A stretch of 64,000 nucleotides of DNA from positions 19,125,207 through 19,189,206 of the forward strand of contig NC_089983.1 in the NCBI RefSeq assembly GCF_036417845.1, in the 5' to 3' direction. The translations under genes were made by a program, and so were the position numbers. Origin of the DNA: Apteryx mantelli (Eukaryota > Chordata > Aves > Apterygiformes > Apterygidae). The number at the start of each line of letters is the position of its first letter. Positions within the stretch are counted from its first letter, which is position 1. Below the pieces are notes generated by a model that saw only the letters and a list, made by a program, of their open reading frames with translations, had not been told where the DNA came from and ran no database searches. This document shows, piece after piece, positions 14,199 through 26,046 of this stretch.

Positions 14199-15591
14199 TT
14201 TTGGCCGCCCGCCAACGCAAACCGCTTCCCTGGACGAAGAAGGAAGCCAGGAGGCAAGGTGGCAAGCGAGGCCGCCGCGCGCTCAGCAAGCGCCGCCCCG
14301 CGCAGCGCCGAGCGCCCCGGCGCGTCTCGGCTGGCAGCTCGCGGCGGCGCGAGCAGGGCCGGGGGCACCGGCGCTTCGGTGCCCGGAGGAGGAACGGGAG
14401 CTCCCAGTACGGCAAGGGGAGCGACGCCAAGAGAGTTTTCAGGGAAAATCTTCAGGGAAAGCACACGGCTTGCGGAAGGTTTCCGCTCTCCAAACGAAGG
14501 CTTCGCCGTTAAACATCATTCCTATTTCATGGAGTTTCCCTCTTCTAAAATTATTTTTACCTATTAAATTACATGTCAGAAGTCGTTATTGTATCATGTC
14601 ATATTATGACAAGAATGATAGTTGAAAAATTCTCATTTTATTTTCCATTACAATCACAAAGAGTGGCTGCTATCTGGTACTACGGGAGACATCTTTTCTT
14701 TGTTTCTAGATTAAAGTGTCTCCTGTTTGTGCCCTAAGGAAGCTGTCAAACCCTTTCGTTACAGTGCAAACAAGAGACGCTTTGATCTGGAAAGAAAGGA
14801 AAGATAGTTTAATCAGGATCAAGCACAGGCTGCTCTTAATTAAAAAAGAAAAAACAGAAATTGTTTCGGCTCTTACACCATCTTATGTCATCTTCAAGAG
14901 ACTTCTGCTACAGCCTCATCTGTTCAGGGACGCATTATTACCAGAATTTGCCAAAACCTTTCTGAACCAGCAGATCTCAATGGAAAAACGCAGATTTAGA
15001 GAAACCAGAACATTTTGAATGCATCTTTCAGTTTCCTCAAGAAGGTCCAAAGATAAATAACCTACAGTTTTTCTTTAAATTTATCATATGTTCACAGGTT
15101 AATATAAACATCATTTTGCTATGAAGTATTGTATAAAAAATAAAGTTTCAAAAAGGTCGCAAGAAATTTCAGAATCCTTAATTGCACAAATAATTACGCG
15201 TTTCTGGATGAAGCAATAGCTGGTCTCTCGTTTTCCCCATCGGCGTTAACCGCCGTCCCTTCTGCCGCGTGTGGCAGGGAAAGGCCCGTCCCCCTCCTGC
15301 CCACCGAGGAGGACCGTTCCCTTCGGGGAGGCTTGCGGGCAGCCGGAAGGCAGAAGGGACGGCGGAGCTGCGCTTCCGTCGGAGCCCGGGGCTGCCGGGG
15401 GAGCCCTGCCTCCCGCCCCGGGCTGCCGGGCTGCTGCAACTTCTCCCCGCTCTGCCGCTCCTCAGCCTTGAGCACTGCTTTTTTTTATGCAAACTTAACC
15501 TTGGGTATTTTAAAGGACTGTTTCAGCATTTCAATAGATGTAAAACCCAGCAGCTGAATATTAGTGGGACTTGGCTTCACAACCATTTGGG

Positions 15592-15612
15592 TTTTTTTTT
15601 TTTTTTTTTTTT
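15592..15612 (+). repeat. T21 homopolymer
   Basis: Twenty-one consecutive T between two CpG-rich blocks. It could be the worn tail of a minus-strand retrocopy, but no source sequence is recognisable beside it. Confidence 0.85.
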
Positions 15613-16152
15613 AATTAACACCGTGCCATATTACAATGAGGAAATATTTTTTCTTCTTTTATTACCATCCTAACCCTGAGCCAAGCATTAAATAAGATTT
15701 AGTTTAATTAGCTCTTATACACGCCTCTCTTGCAGGACTGTTTGGTAAGACAAGCTTCTTACCCCGCTCCTTCCCTTGCAGTCGGATAAAAATCCCGCTG
15801 CGGGCAGTGGGAACATGCCAGGCCGCGCGCTCACACGCGGGAGGTGTCCCGGGGCTGGGAGAAGCGGGAACAGCTCGGCCCTTGCAGCTTGCAGCCCCGG
15901 AGCAGCCTCAGCGCCGCGATCGGTCGCCCAACCCGGATTTCACGTGCCGTGCCTCGGAGCGTGCGGCCCTAAGGAAAAACCGCTGCCGGCTCCCCGCGGA
16001 GGAGTGGGGAGAGCTCGGGGGCCGGGAGCGGGGTTTGGAGGAGCCGCGCGGGGCCGGCAGCGTGGGATCGTTGGCAAAGAACGCCCGGCGCGAGGAAAGG
16101 TGGCGGCGGCAGCAAGGTGAAGGGCCAGGGAAGAGCAGTGGGCGAGCGGGAA

Positions 16153-16177
16153 GGAGGAGGAGGAGGAGGAGGAGGAG
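16153..16177 (+). repeat. GGA microsatellite
   Basis: About eight GGA units in the CpG block at 15.8-16.4 kb. Translated on the minus strand it creates a false poly-Leu or poly-Ser tract. Confidence 0.9.
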
Positions 16178-18512
16178 ACGTGGGCAAAGGCGCGGGTGGT
16201 GCCACATAGCAAGTGTCTGATGCAGCCGGGAAAAGCAGCCAGAGCTCCCGGCTCCCTGGCGCACGCGCGAGCCCAGCGGCCGCCTGCGCTCGCCTGGGGG
16301 AGCCGCCGCGGGGCCGCGCGAGCCCCCTTCCCGCGCCGGGCAGAACCAGCCCGCGGCAGCCAGCCCACGTGCGAGCCCTTCCCAGCCGCGAGCAACAGCT
16401 GGAGCTAATCCCATTGCTCCCGCTGAAGCGGTTTTAGGAGGGTTTTGGTTTTGGTTTCGCCTGATGAAAGGTTGTCTTTCAGGAAGACAGATGTTCCCCC
16501 AGAGTCAACTGCACTCAGACGGTGGAGCGAAGCAATCAGACAGCCAAGATATCCTCTTGATGGCGGGAGGAGGGGGGGTCCTATTTTGGGAAACATTTTC
16601 CTACCCCTTTTTCTCCAGCCTTAAGTTGAAGGCAAGTTTGTGAATAATTATGAATAAAAATTAAGACAAAAATAATAAGAAGAAGACGTGGCAAGCGCGG
16701 AGCCGGGGGCCCTCGCAGCGCTCGTACCCCCTTTGCAGGCACGCGGGAGCCTCGGCCCCTCCTCGCGCAAACAACCGGTCCCTCTCCGCAGCGTGGGAAC
16801 GCAAGCTTCTGACTCCATTAAACAAGCCCCATAAACGCAGGCGCTGCGTCTGCATGCCCGCGCGCTGCCCCTGCGAAACGCGGGTGCCAATTAGGCCGCG
16901 CTTCCTGGCGCTGGGCTAGCCAGCTTGTCGCGCCACGCACTCGGGCTCCCTTCTTCGCCCTGTGGAAAGCCTCTCCTCACGCGTCGCAACGGGAGAACAA
17001 AGCGAGAGCTGTTTCGCCGTAGGATTTAACCACCTGTCGTAACACTGCGTTGATCTAATCTGGTGTTTTAATTAAAAGCCTTTCAGTTGGGGTTGCAGTT
17101 TTTTCTCCCTGCTCTCAGCGCCACCTGCTCCACGGGAGCCGGTGTGGGAGCGGTGGCGCGGCCACGGGATTCACGTCAAATCCCTTTGATTCCCCCCAAA
17201 CACCCGTAAATAGCTGGAAAAACGGAATGCAGGGCCAAAATATCTACCGAGCTTGCAGCAAATAACTAAAACGCTTCCAGGAAGACACGCAAGGCGGGTG
17301 CAACTGTAAGGACGGGTCACCGCGGGGCTCAGCGTGCAACGTGCCCTGCTGCGCTTCCGCGCCATCTCCACCCCGTGCCTGCCGCGCACTGGGGCGCCCA
17401 CGGCGCCGCCGAGCCGGGAGCTGCCGCGGGCGGCGACGCAGCTGAGCAGGAAGCCGGCAAGACACCTTGCCTGGTTCAAGCACTAAGCAAACTGCTTCTC
17501 GATTTCATAACCAACTAAGACACGGCTACATCACAGGCCTCCTGCGACTGAGACTTGCTTTAAAACCTCTGCTTTGCATGTTGCCCCAGCTTTTTTCCCC
17601 TGCAAATTTAGATAAAAATCAGGCTCTACCAGCCAACAGAATTATTTTTCAGCCGTTTGACTAGGTTGTTCAAGAATGGGAAAGGCAGTAACTACAAAAA
17701 CGAGTTTTTCAGAGGACACTAGGAAGAGAAAACACAGCAGCGGATACATGCCACACACACTGAACCGGTGCATCATTGCTGTCTTCCTGGGCGACTCACG
17801 AGAGCTCCTTGGCATCAAAATACGAGCCTCCCTCCCTCCCGTTTTGCAATTTATAATTCCCATCAAGTTTTAAAGCTTTTCTCATCTCCGTGAGAAGTAC
17901 AGTGGTAGCTCTATAAAAATGGCCAAATGCTTAATACAAAAAATCATTTAAAAGCTCAGTATTCACCCTATTTCAGGAATTGCACCACTTATTTCGAGAC
18001 ACGTAGCTGGGACTCCTGCACAGCCCAAACCAATCCTAGGGAGCAGCCCAACGCGGCCGCTGCTGCGTGCGAGAAACGCGTGGCTCGGAAACACCAAAAT
18101 AACATCTAAGACCAGCGCAGCGAAGCTTTGGGCGCAAATGGCTAAGGGAAGAGCGGGTTGCGCCCGCTCTGTGCCTGCACGCCTTCCTCCTCGCTTTGGC
18201 AAGAGCCGCCTTCAAAGCCGAGACGCCGCCAGTGCTTCTGGCCTGGCGGGGCGGCGCGGCGGCAGCAGTGGTGGCGACGGCCCCGCGCAGGAGCCGGCTG
18301 CTCCGCGCAGTGCCGCCGTGGCCCGTCGGCAGCTGTCACAACACGCAGCGCGTCGTGCCTCGCCGCCTCGTCAAGCAACAAGCAGAAATGAGAAAGATTT
18401 GGATCTAATATGTGAGTGGGCCGGTATGTGCAAAAGAAATGAATATGAAGTAAAACACGCTGGATGCTGAAGTAATAACCGTGCGCAGACAGAGACGACT
18501 GGCGCGGAGCCA

Positions 18513-18541
18513 GGGGAGGGAGGGAGGGAGGGAGGGAGGGG
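18513..18541 (+). repeat. GGGA microsatellite
   Basis: About seven GGGA units. The G-runs could form a quadruplex. Confidence 0.9.
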
Positions 18542-19586
18542 CAGAAGGGCTCCTACCCAGGTACGTTCACACCTCCCGAGCGCAAAGCAAGGCCCCGGCG
18601 GAGAGGAGCCGGATCCCGGGGCTGCTCGCAGAGGTGCAAACCCGGCCCCGCTCCCCCAAAGCGGGTGGCGGGGCTCCGGGTGCGCCATGTCCCATCCTCG
18701 CCCCGGTGACTCCCTCCCCTCTCCGGGGTTTAGCCACGGGGCTCACAAGACACCCCCCCAAAAAATGAAAGAGCTTCATTTTTTAGACAGGAGAAAGGCC
18801 TGATTTTGGCTCTTAAAAATAAGGCAGGTTTATTGCTTGGCTTCTGGTCATGATGGAGACGTAAAGGCACAGACGTCCCCCAGCCCCCCGAGCTCAGGGC
18901 AGCTTCCAAGGGACACACAACTCACTGGAGACCTAACCTGGGACAGAATCGCCGGAACAGCTGCAGGCAAGTTAGGTAAGGCAACACCAAGACCCCCAGC
19001 CACCTCCAACAGGCACGCTGCTGCAGGGAAGCTCAGCCCCACACCCTGCCACCGCTACCAAATAGCGCCACGTCCAGCCCCTGCAAAGCCAGCCTCAGGA
19101 TCGGGGCCAGACGCGCTCGCACCAACAGGCATCGAGATAAGCCAGACAATTTTTCCAGTGATTTTCCCCCAGTAACAGGAGACCTTCATGTCCAGGGATT
19201 AGGTATGTCACACCAAAGAGCCCCTAGCCCTACGTTATGATGGAAAAGGCTTCTGAGATGTCCAGACATGAAGCCGAGCTTCCCTCCACCTCCCTGTTTA
19301 ATAGCTTTGCCCAGCAGGTTTGGAGCAGTGCTCATGAAACTAGTTTATTTGCTGTTCAGTGCCTTCTTCACCTGGGATGAAGACACAAGGACGCACACAG
19401 GTCCCCCGTGTTCAACGACTGCACACCCCCACCACACTGCAAAGTGCAAGGACAAGTCACATTAAAACTCTTTGTGAAACACAAGAATTTCTGCTTGTAA
19501 AAGGGGAGGGGGGCACCAGCCCACACTTCTTTTTGGGGTGCAGCAACCTCAAACCCAAGGGCCACCACAGCAGCTGCTTGGCACTC

Positions 19587-19622
19587 TTGCAAAACGCCTG
19601 TTTGTTGCAAAACGCCTGTTTG
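19587..19622 (+). repeat. Perfect 18-bp tandem duplication
   Basis: Two identical adjacent copies of ttgcaaaacgcctgtttg, each with a CG dinucleotide. With only two copies and no mismatch, the duplication is probably recent. Confidence 0.9.
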
Positions 19623-22139
19623 CAGAGAAGCTGGAGGCAGGAGGAGGCTCCCGCTCAGCGCCCACTCCGAGCCCCGTCCCACGCACTTGTGCCTGCGTGA
19701 CCTGCGCGCCGGGGCACATGGCGGGAGCGGGCGAAAGGGCGAGCTCACCAAGCAGCCCGTGGGTGTGCAGCATGGCACTTCTTACGCAGGCAAACACAAA
19801 TTTATCAAGAGCAAACTTTTAATGGCATAGAGATGAGTCATTACAGGGTTTCAAAATGTGTAAATATGATCACATTCTAATTTGGTGTGTCACTGATGAT
19901 TTACAGTGAATTTGTCAGGTTACTAGGCTATGCATAAAGCTTGGAAATTCCTGCTCGATCTTGTGATGAAAATACTCATTTGCATTTGTGTCACTGTGTA
20001 AAGAGTTAAATGGTTTTATTCTTATTTTGGCACTGGATTTCAATGGAGATTTGTGTGCAGTTTTACAACCTAGTAGTGCTATCTTTTGCACCATTAATTT
20101 ACAACAGAATAATGAGGAAACAAAAGATTTTCAGCTACATTGGATTTTCCAAGGTGATTAAATAATTTTGAAATAGCTCTGAGAGAAGCTGTCTAGAATC
20201 CCCAAGGTGGTAAGAAATTAGCTGCATACACACATTTTGGAGATTATACTAGGAATTCAAATTTACTAATAAGCAATTTAAAATATTTAAGAAAGCAAAC
20301 ATAATTAAATAAGAACTGTTGCAATTCAAATCGAGTCTATCCAAATTAATAGCGACTATCTTCATTGCAATGTCTCCTCAAAGGCTGATGTGGGAATACA
20401 CGTGTGCTAAGCTCTGTACAGTATGTACTACAAGAGATACCATAGCAGATGGTGCACTTCACAGACAAACACATTTTAAAGACCTCTGAATATTTTGTTA
20501 AGCAGGCAAAAGCATTAATCAAACCTTTCAGCATCTCAGACAACAGCTCCCAGGAGGGCAGGACTCCTTGCACAAGGCAGGCTTTGTGGACTTGCCCAAA
20601 GAGCAGAGAGTGAGTAACACGGCAGACTGGGCCTTCGGGGTTTGGGGAAGGAGTTAGCTGTCTGGGCCACTGGATGACTCAAGGACTTGGCAGCAGACCA
20701 TGTCAGGACTTCCCAAACCCTTTCACAGCGGGGGCCACCCCACCGCTTACCTCAGCCTCGAGGCTGCTGCTCACCTGCCGCCAGAGCTGCTGGCTCACAC
20801 GGCCGCGCGGCTGGCCCATCCATCTGCTCCGGGCAGGAGGCCCGGCACACAGGGGGCAGCCCTGTGCCGGCCTCGGGGCTCCGGACTGGCAAGAGCCAGC
20901 CTCGCGCCAGGTTGCACCTAAGGCCCGCAGCGGAGCCGCTTGCTCCTCCGCCGCCTGACCGGGCAGGGCCGCCGGAGGAAGCGCTTTGGAGAGCCGTCCT
21001 TTCCACGTGGCCCCTCCCAAGCAGCTCAAGGAAATTCATTTTTCATGTTCTGCTCCTTCTCTGCCCACAGATTTCTTTCTCGTGGTGGTGCGTAGGTGTA
21101 TGTGAGGGATTTATCCTTTCCCCACTGAATCACTGCAGCATAACATCTTTTCAACCCTTCTGTACAGCAGAAAAGAACTTAACGTTTCTCTTCATTTGCC
21201 TGCTTAAGGAGACATCCAGTGAGCTCCCCAGTATGATCTGGCCGCATCCCAGCTTAGCGCTGGGAACAGCACGACACCTTCCGGCCCCCGCGGAGGCTCA
21301 CCTGGGGCAGCAGACAAGTTCCCCCAACTGCAGTGAGCCCGCCTGTGGCCGGGCCGAGGTCGCCAGGGCCACAGTGGGAGCCCCCCGCCGGCACTGCACT
21401 GCCTTACCACAGCCCCTCTGCACAGTCCTTTGCCTCCCTCTCACACCTACGAAACTTCAGCCGCCTTTGCAGATGACTTCAGAGAGTATCATATTTCACC
21501 AATTCCACTGCATATGCGCCACTGTGATAATATACATCTATACATATATATGTGTGGTTATATACTATAAGGCTAAGACAGCAGCTAAGAGAAAAACATT
21601 GCTTATGAATTACAGTGGCGCTTTTCAGGTCTGACCTAGCTGTCAGCTGAAAAATTACTCCATACGCAAGAAAAGGACCAGATTCTCGTACCCTCAGCAC
21701 GGCATGTTCATCTCGCCCCTCTGCAGGAGTGAGCTCAGTGCAGCAGTCCAACATTATATGTAGCAAACTGAAAGAATCAGATTTAAGCCAAAGTGCTCGC
21801 TAAATCCAAATCACTGCACTAACTAATGTTTGTGCTTTAACTAGGGGCCACTGGAAGACTTTTCATCACCATGTCTGAAACTCATGTTTTGTGTACAAGC
21901 TTTCATTATTTCAAAAAAGAAAATGAGGCTTTAGAGGAAATGAGTTCTGCACCATTGTCATGAATGAAGCCATCGCCACAACTGGATGCTTTTCCCCTCA
22001 AACCCTCGCATAAATTGCTTGTTTAGAGAAAGACACAAGTGCTTCAGGTGAGTAGCCAGCAAACCAAGCTTACACACCAATGAGCTTTTTGGCTGCATGA
22101 GAGACAGTTACATCCCGAAATTTAACATTAACAACCATT

Positions 22140-22340
22140 CTGTAATAAGTGTTTAATCTACTAATGCTTTCCAATCAAGGACCTTACAGTATTAAGCTTC
22201 ACAGTACCTCGATGAGACACTTGTAAGCAGTAACCTTTCCCCAAAGGGTCACACAGTTAAATGTCTGCCCAGGATGATACAGCAAGTACATAACCTTGCT
22301 TCCAGTTCTGGCTTAAGGTCACATTTCTTTGCAGGGATGA
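22140..22340 (+). repeat. Possible MIR/CR1-like relic
   Basis: The phrases aaagggtcacacagttaaat and gtctgcccaggatgatacag resemble the gcccaaggtcacacag signature of MIR and L3/CR1 tails. Flanking similarity is weak. Confidence 0.35.
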
Positions 22341-23390
22341 TAACCTGAACCTGGTAGGTCTGGCACAGGCCTGTGGGCCCTAGCAGGACCATACCAGTCC
22401 AATACCACATCTTTTTTTCTGTCATTTCTCTGCCCAGAACAAGCAATACATTTGAAAGTTTTCTGATTGTATTTGCATGCAGTCTGGAATACTGTCAATA
22501 AACAACTCGCACCAAATTCTCTCTCATCCTTCCACGTTCAGGCCAATAGTGCTTAGCTCCTTCCTTCCTGTTCCATTTTCCCTTCCCTGATGAGGCCAAA
22601 AATAATACTGGAAGAGAAAAAACAGCAAACATTAGGCCATTTGTTCAGGTTTCCTAAACTTAATCTTCTCCAAGTTGGACTGAGAGAAGATAGGAGGGTT
22701 TGCATCCTACTCTGAGCCCACCGGACTGAGTGGATTTCCCTCTCTACTTGGAATCACACCTGACTTCTATGCTACCTCCACAGTTTGCAAGCTTTTTCCT
22801 TTTCTTTGAAATTTTTAGCCTCTGCTTTGTTCCTCTTCCCTTTTTATACACAATCTCCCATATGGATTCTGTCCTCCAACTCTACTTTATTGCTTGATCC
22901 CATACAGAAATGGGCTGCCTTTTAGAAAGCAAGTTGAAACATGGTGGATCACCTCGGCAACTGCTGAAGGCAGCCACAGGGCCGAGCAGCGAGACCTTCC
23001 ATCTCTTGAACTCCCCAAGACAATCTCTGCAGCCTAGTGTCACCTCCCAGTGAGGTGGTCATGTGCAAATATAAGCGCGTACAAGAGCAAGAGTGAAGAA
23101 GGAGATGGCATTAAACAAAACTGCCATGCTGCAGACCCTTTCTGTATTTTATTTCCTCCCTATTTGCCTTGGCCCACTAAATGCCTGCAGGCTCTGCACC
23201 TAACAAGGCCACCCATATAGGAGAATTCAACCACAAGACCAGGAAAAGGCTTCCGCCAGTGAGAGTTGCATTTCAAGCTACTCCCTCCTCCCCTACCTCA
23301 AGAAAATTAACACATTCCTTTAAAAAAAACTGTTAAAAAAAGAAGAAGAAGAAAAAACCCTGGGGAAACTAAAGAGTTCTCACAGTGAGT

Positions 23391-23396
23391 TTTATT
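23391..23396 (-). terminator. Candidate NAB1 polyadenylation signal (AATAAA)
   Basis: TTTATT on the plus strand reads AATAAA on the minus strand. About 25-60 bases downstream in the transcript direction lies a T-rich tract with repeated TTC units, suitable as a downstream element. I chose it over the other AATAAA words because of that tract. Confidence 0.4.
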
Positions 23397-23792
23397 TTGT
23401 AAGCAACAATATAAACATGTGAATAAGAACAGGCATCATTTGCAGGGCTGGCCTTGGATCCAGAGTATCCTGAATCTAGCAACCCTTCAATGAACAGAGG
23501 AGGGTAAACCTTCACCTGTGACTCCAGAGACTATGGCCACTCCCATGAGCCACGCTGCAGTCCAAGAGCTTTGTCTTGGAAAGACCAAGCATTGAAGTAT
23601 TTGCTATTATCAATTGTATGCGCAGTCTCGGAATGTATTAAGCCCCCCTCCTCTCCCTGGGTTAAAAACATCATACAGCTGCAAACCAGTAAAAAAAATT
23701 GCTTCCGGCTTATTGACACTGAAATGGCCTGTTGGACTATAAACTGAAATATCATTCTAGAGATAACCAACTGGTTGTGACACAAAGTACTG

Positions 23793-23800
23793 TATTTACA
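23793..23800 (-). promoter_or_regulatory. Candidate Pumilio site in the NAB1 3'UTR (TGTAAATA)
   Basis: The minus strand reads TGTAAATA, an exact match to the Pumilio consensus TGTANATA, inside the proposed 3'UTR. A single 8-base match in AT-rich sequence can arise by chance. Confidence 0.25.
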
Positions 23801-25954
23801 ACTCAAAAATATAGCTGTTATATACTTTAATTTATAGCAAATTTAATACATTAGTGTTTACAAAATAAATTCTGGACTCAACTGAAACAGCGTGCTGCTT
23901 AGTAAGTTCTTTTTCCTTCCTCTCACTACAACTGAAAAGACCAGTAAGCTTGAGAGCTGCTTCTGTGGTCCATGCACAACTTTTGATCATAACAGATGTT
24001 AAAAAAAGAATATTTCCTGCATCTTTAAAATCTTCTTGATTGACGCATTCTATTACTCAATCTGTACAGTTCAAACCTTAAGCTGTCCTTTAACAAGTTC
24101 CATACATGTCTCGTGAAAACTACTCAGATACTAACCAGTGCACTGGCTGACATTACAAACTGAAGAAGTATCTTATCCATATTACTAGCTCGCGCAACAG
24201 GAAAAGAGGAAATATAACTACACATTCAATCTCTTATTTCTAACAGCAAAGCTGCAAACTCCATTGCTTAAAGATACTTCAGTAAGTGAAACAGTACCAT
24301 ACAGTTCAAGAAACTTTTTAAAAAAACAAACATTTTAATAGTATAAAAAGTTGTTTACTGGTGTTTCTACTATAAAGCTTTGTTCCACAAATCAAAAGTG
24401 ATAAAATAATTAGATACGTTTACAGTGATAAGAGACTGCAGTGTAGACATTTCAGCTCACATTTTGCTGATCATTTCAGTACAACATACACTGTGACTGA
24501 ATCATTAATACATACCTATGACGCAGAGCAAACTGCGGACATGAAGTGCACACCTGAATGGGGATGTTCATCCACTGCATGGTAACTTACTTTCTTCGGC
24601 CCTCCCTTACCCCTCCAGAAAGCACTGCAGCAAAAACTGTATTCAGAAACTAAACACATATAACTACTTTGACTGCAGGAAAGCAACTCTTACTGTGGGA
24701 ACTGCACAGAGAAAAATGGATGCACGTGAACACACCATGGTAAATTCCAAAGTGATATGCCAATTATTTTTCTTTAGATAAAATGACATCTGCAAAAGTG
24801 AAAATGTACAAAAAATAAAAACTGTCAAATAAATAATGAATACAGATGTTAATTAAACACAAAGAAATGTACTGGCATACTGTATGCAGTATACGATATA
24901 TTCATAGAATCATGTGGACTGAACAGCACTTAATAAGGGGTCACATACTAAAGATATAACCCCTCATCTCTCTCCTCCAAAAGATTTTATGGTTTCTGAA
25001 TATCAAGTGCAACCTTTTACACTGACGCATAAATCCTGCATCACATTTGATCTCTGCCACACCTAGGATGCATTTTATCTTTTTAAAGATCCACAGAGAA
25101 GTCCAAAAAGTTATAATGATCTGAATCACAATTTTTGCAGCCTTGTCCATGCTACCTTGTCTCTTGGGTTTCCTACCAAATGAGATTTTATTAATTGTAT
25201 AGTATCTCAAACAACAGTTTTCCACAATGAAATTGGAGCTGATAATATGGACTCTTCCATACTCTACTTGGCTTTTCCTACACTCCTGAACTGTAGATAG
25301 GTGGTATACTACAAGTGTGTTACACAAAGGCTGCTGAAATCGTTAAAAGTGATGTAATGATAGTAAGTGTCAAGTACGTCCGCTATAATACAGGATCAGG
25401 GTCTATCAAATGCTATATCCACATAACATTTTAAACCATGAAGTACTTTATGTATTTTCCTTTTTCTACAAATATTTTTGCAAATTTGCTGTTGTGTCAC
25501 AAGGTTCGCATTCCTAATTCTCCAAGGATTTTTAATTCAAATGTGTAACAACCATATCTACGCTAGGTACATTTAAAGTAGACACTGAAATTTCAAGTAA
25601 AATGAACTGTAGCCACATCTACTGGACTCAATACACGTCCCGACATCTAGATTTACTTTGATAAGTTATACAAATACATAATACATTCTTAAATAATGAA
25701 GATCCACAATATTAATTTGTGAATCTTTCCACGTTATAAAACCACTTTTACAGGAATGTTTATCTACCTGTATTACTGTTTTAGTTTGCAGTGTCTCTTG
25801 CTTTTCTGTTTCCACAGACTACTGTACCAGTTCTTAGGCTTTGGCTATTGAAATCTCTTATTTGAATGAGGCAACACTGGTTATTAAGGCTGTTTTTTTT
25901 TCCTCTTCTGAAGTTTCATTCTTTATTATGATACCATTATCCAGAGCAGAATGA

Positions 25955-26046
25955 CTATCTTGTGTCTTCAGGTTCTGTTTTTATGACCTTCCTTTCCATG
26001 TTGTTAAAAGCCGAGTGAGGAAAATCCTTTAAAATACCAAGGCCTT
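25955..26046 (-). CDS. NAB1: NAB1 last coding exon (residues 470-499 and stop)
   Basis: The exon begins after an acceptor ending taacacag. Two bases complete Glu470, and [13 protein letters not shown] follows. The protein ends [12 protein letters not shown] with a TAG stop at 25957-25955. The acidic tail and the IKTE sumoylation motif match the C-terminus of mammalian NAB1. Confidence 0.95.

Larger units (their letters stand above)
10080..18760. promoter_or_regulatory. Cluster of CpG-rich blocks without a recognised coding gene
   Basis: GC- and CG-rich blocks occur at about 10.1-10.3, 10.4-10.7, 10.85-11.2, 11.26-11.53, 12.34-12.5, 12.75-12.9, 13.0-13.15, 14.2-14.45, 15.24-15.47, 15.78-16.43, 16.68-17.0, 17.1-17.47, 18.03-18.37 and 18.48-18.74 kb. 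AT-rich unique sequence separates them. I read the open frames in them and found no homeodomain, bHLH, zinc-finger or other known domain. Such clusters usually mark promoters or Polycomb-regulated developmental loci, so a long noncoding RNA or a regulatory hub is the likeliest explanation. That function is inferred. Confidence 0.5.
18761..23370. other. Intergenic region between the CpG cluster and the NAB1 3' end
   Basis: No supported gene. It contains the tandem duplication at 19587-19622, an AT-rich motif-dense block at 19.8-20.35 kb, a 948-bp plus-strand open frame at 20687-21634 that I do not recognise, and a possible old CR1/L3-type relic near 22.14-22.34 kb. The NAB1 transcript may extend into its right end if a more distal poly(A) signal is used. 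Confidence 0.55.
23371..25954 (-). other. NAB1: Probable NAB1 3' untranslated region
   Basis: AT-rich, repeat-poor sequence follows the stop codon with no further coding frame or recognisable splice junction. Its proposed end rests on a minus-strand AATAAA at 23391-23396 followed by a T-rich stretch. The length, about 2.6 kb, is reasonable for this gene family. Other AATAAA words occur on the minus strand at 25922-25927 and 25187-25192, and further out at 23148-23153 and 22886-22891, so alternative ends are possible. Confidence 0.55.

Noticed and set aside
15908..16414. Minus-strand frame with a poly-Leu/poly-Ser stretch resembling a signal peptide
   Set aside because: The hydrophobic run is only the translation of the GGA microsatellite, and overlapping frames are equally open.
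10080..18760. GLS exon 1 (mitochondrial glutaminase) as the reason for the CpG cluster
   Set aside because: GLS is the expected downstream neighbour, but no minus-strand frame here resembles its N-terminal region or the segment that follows.
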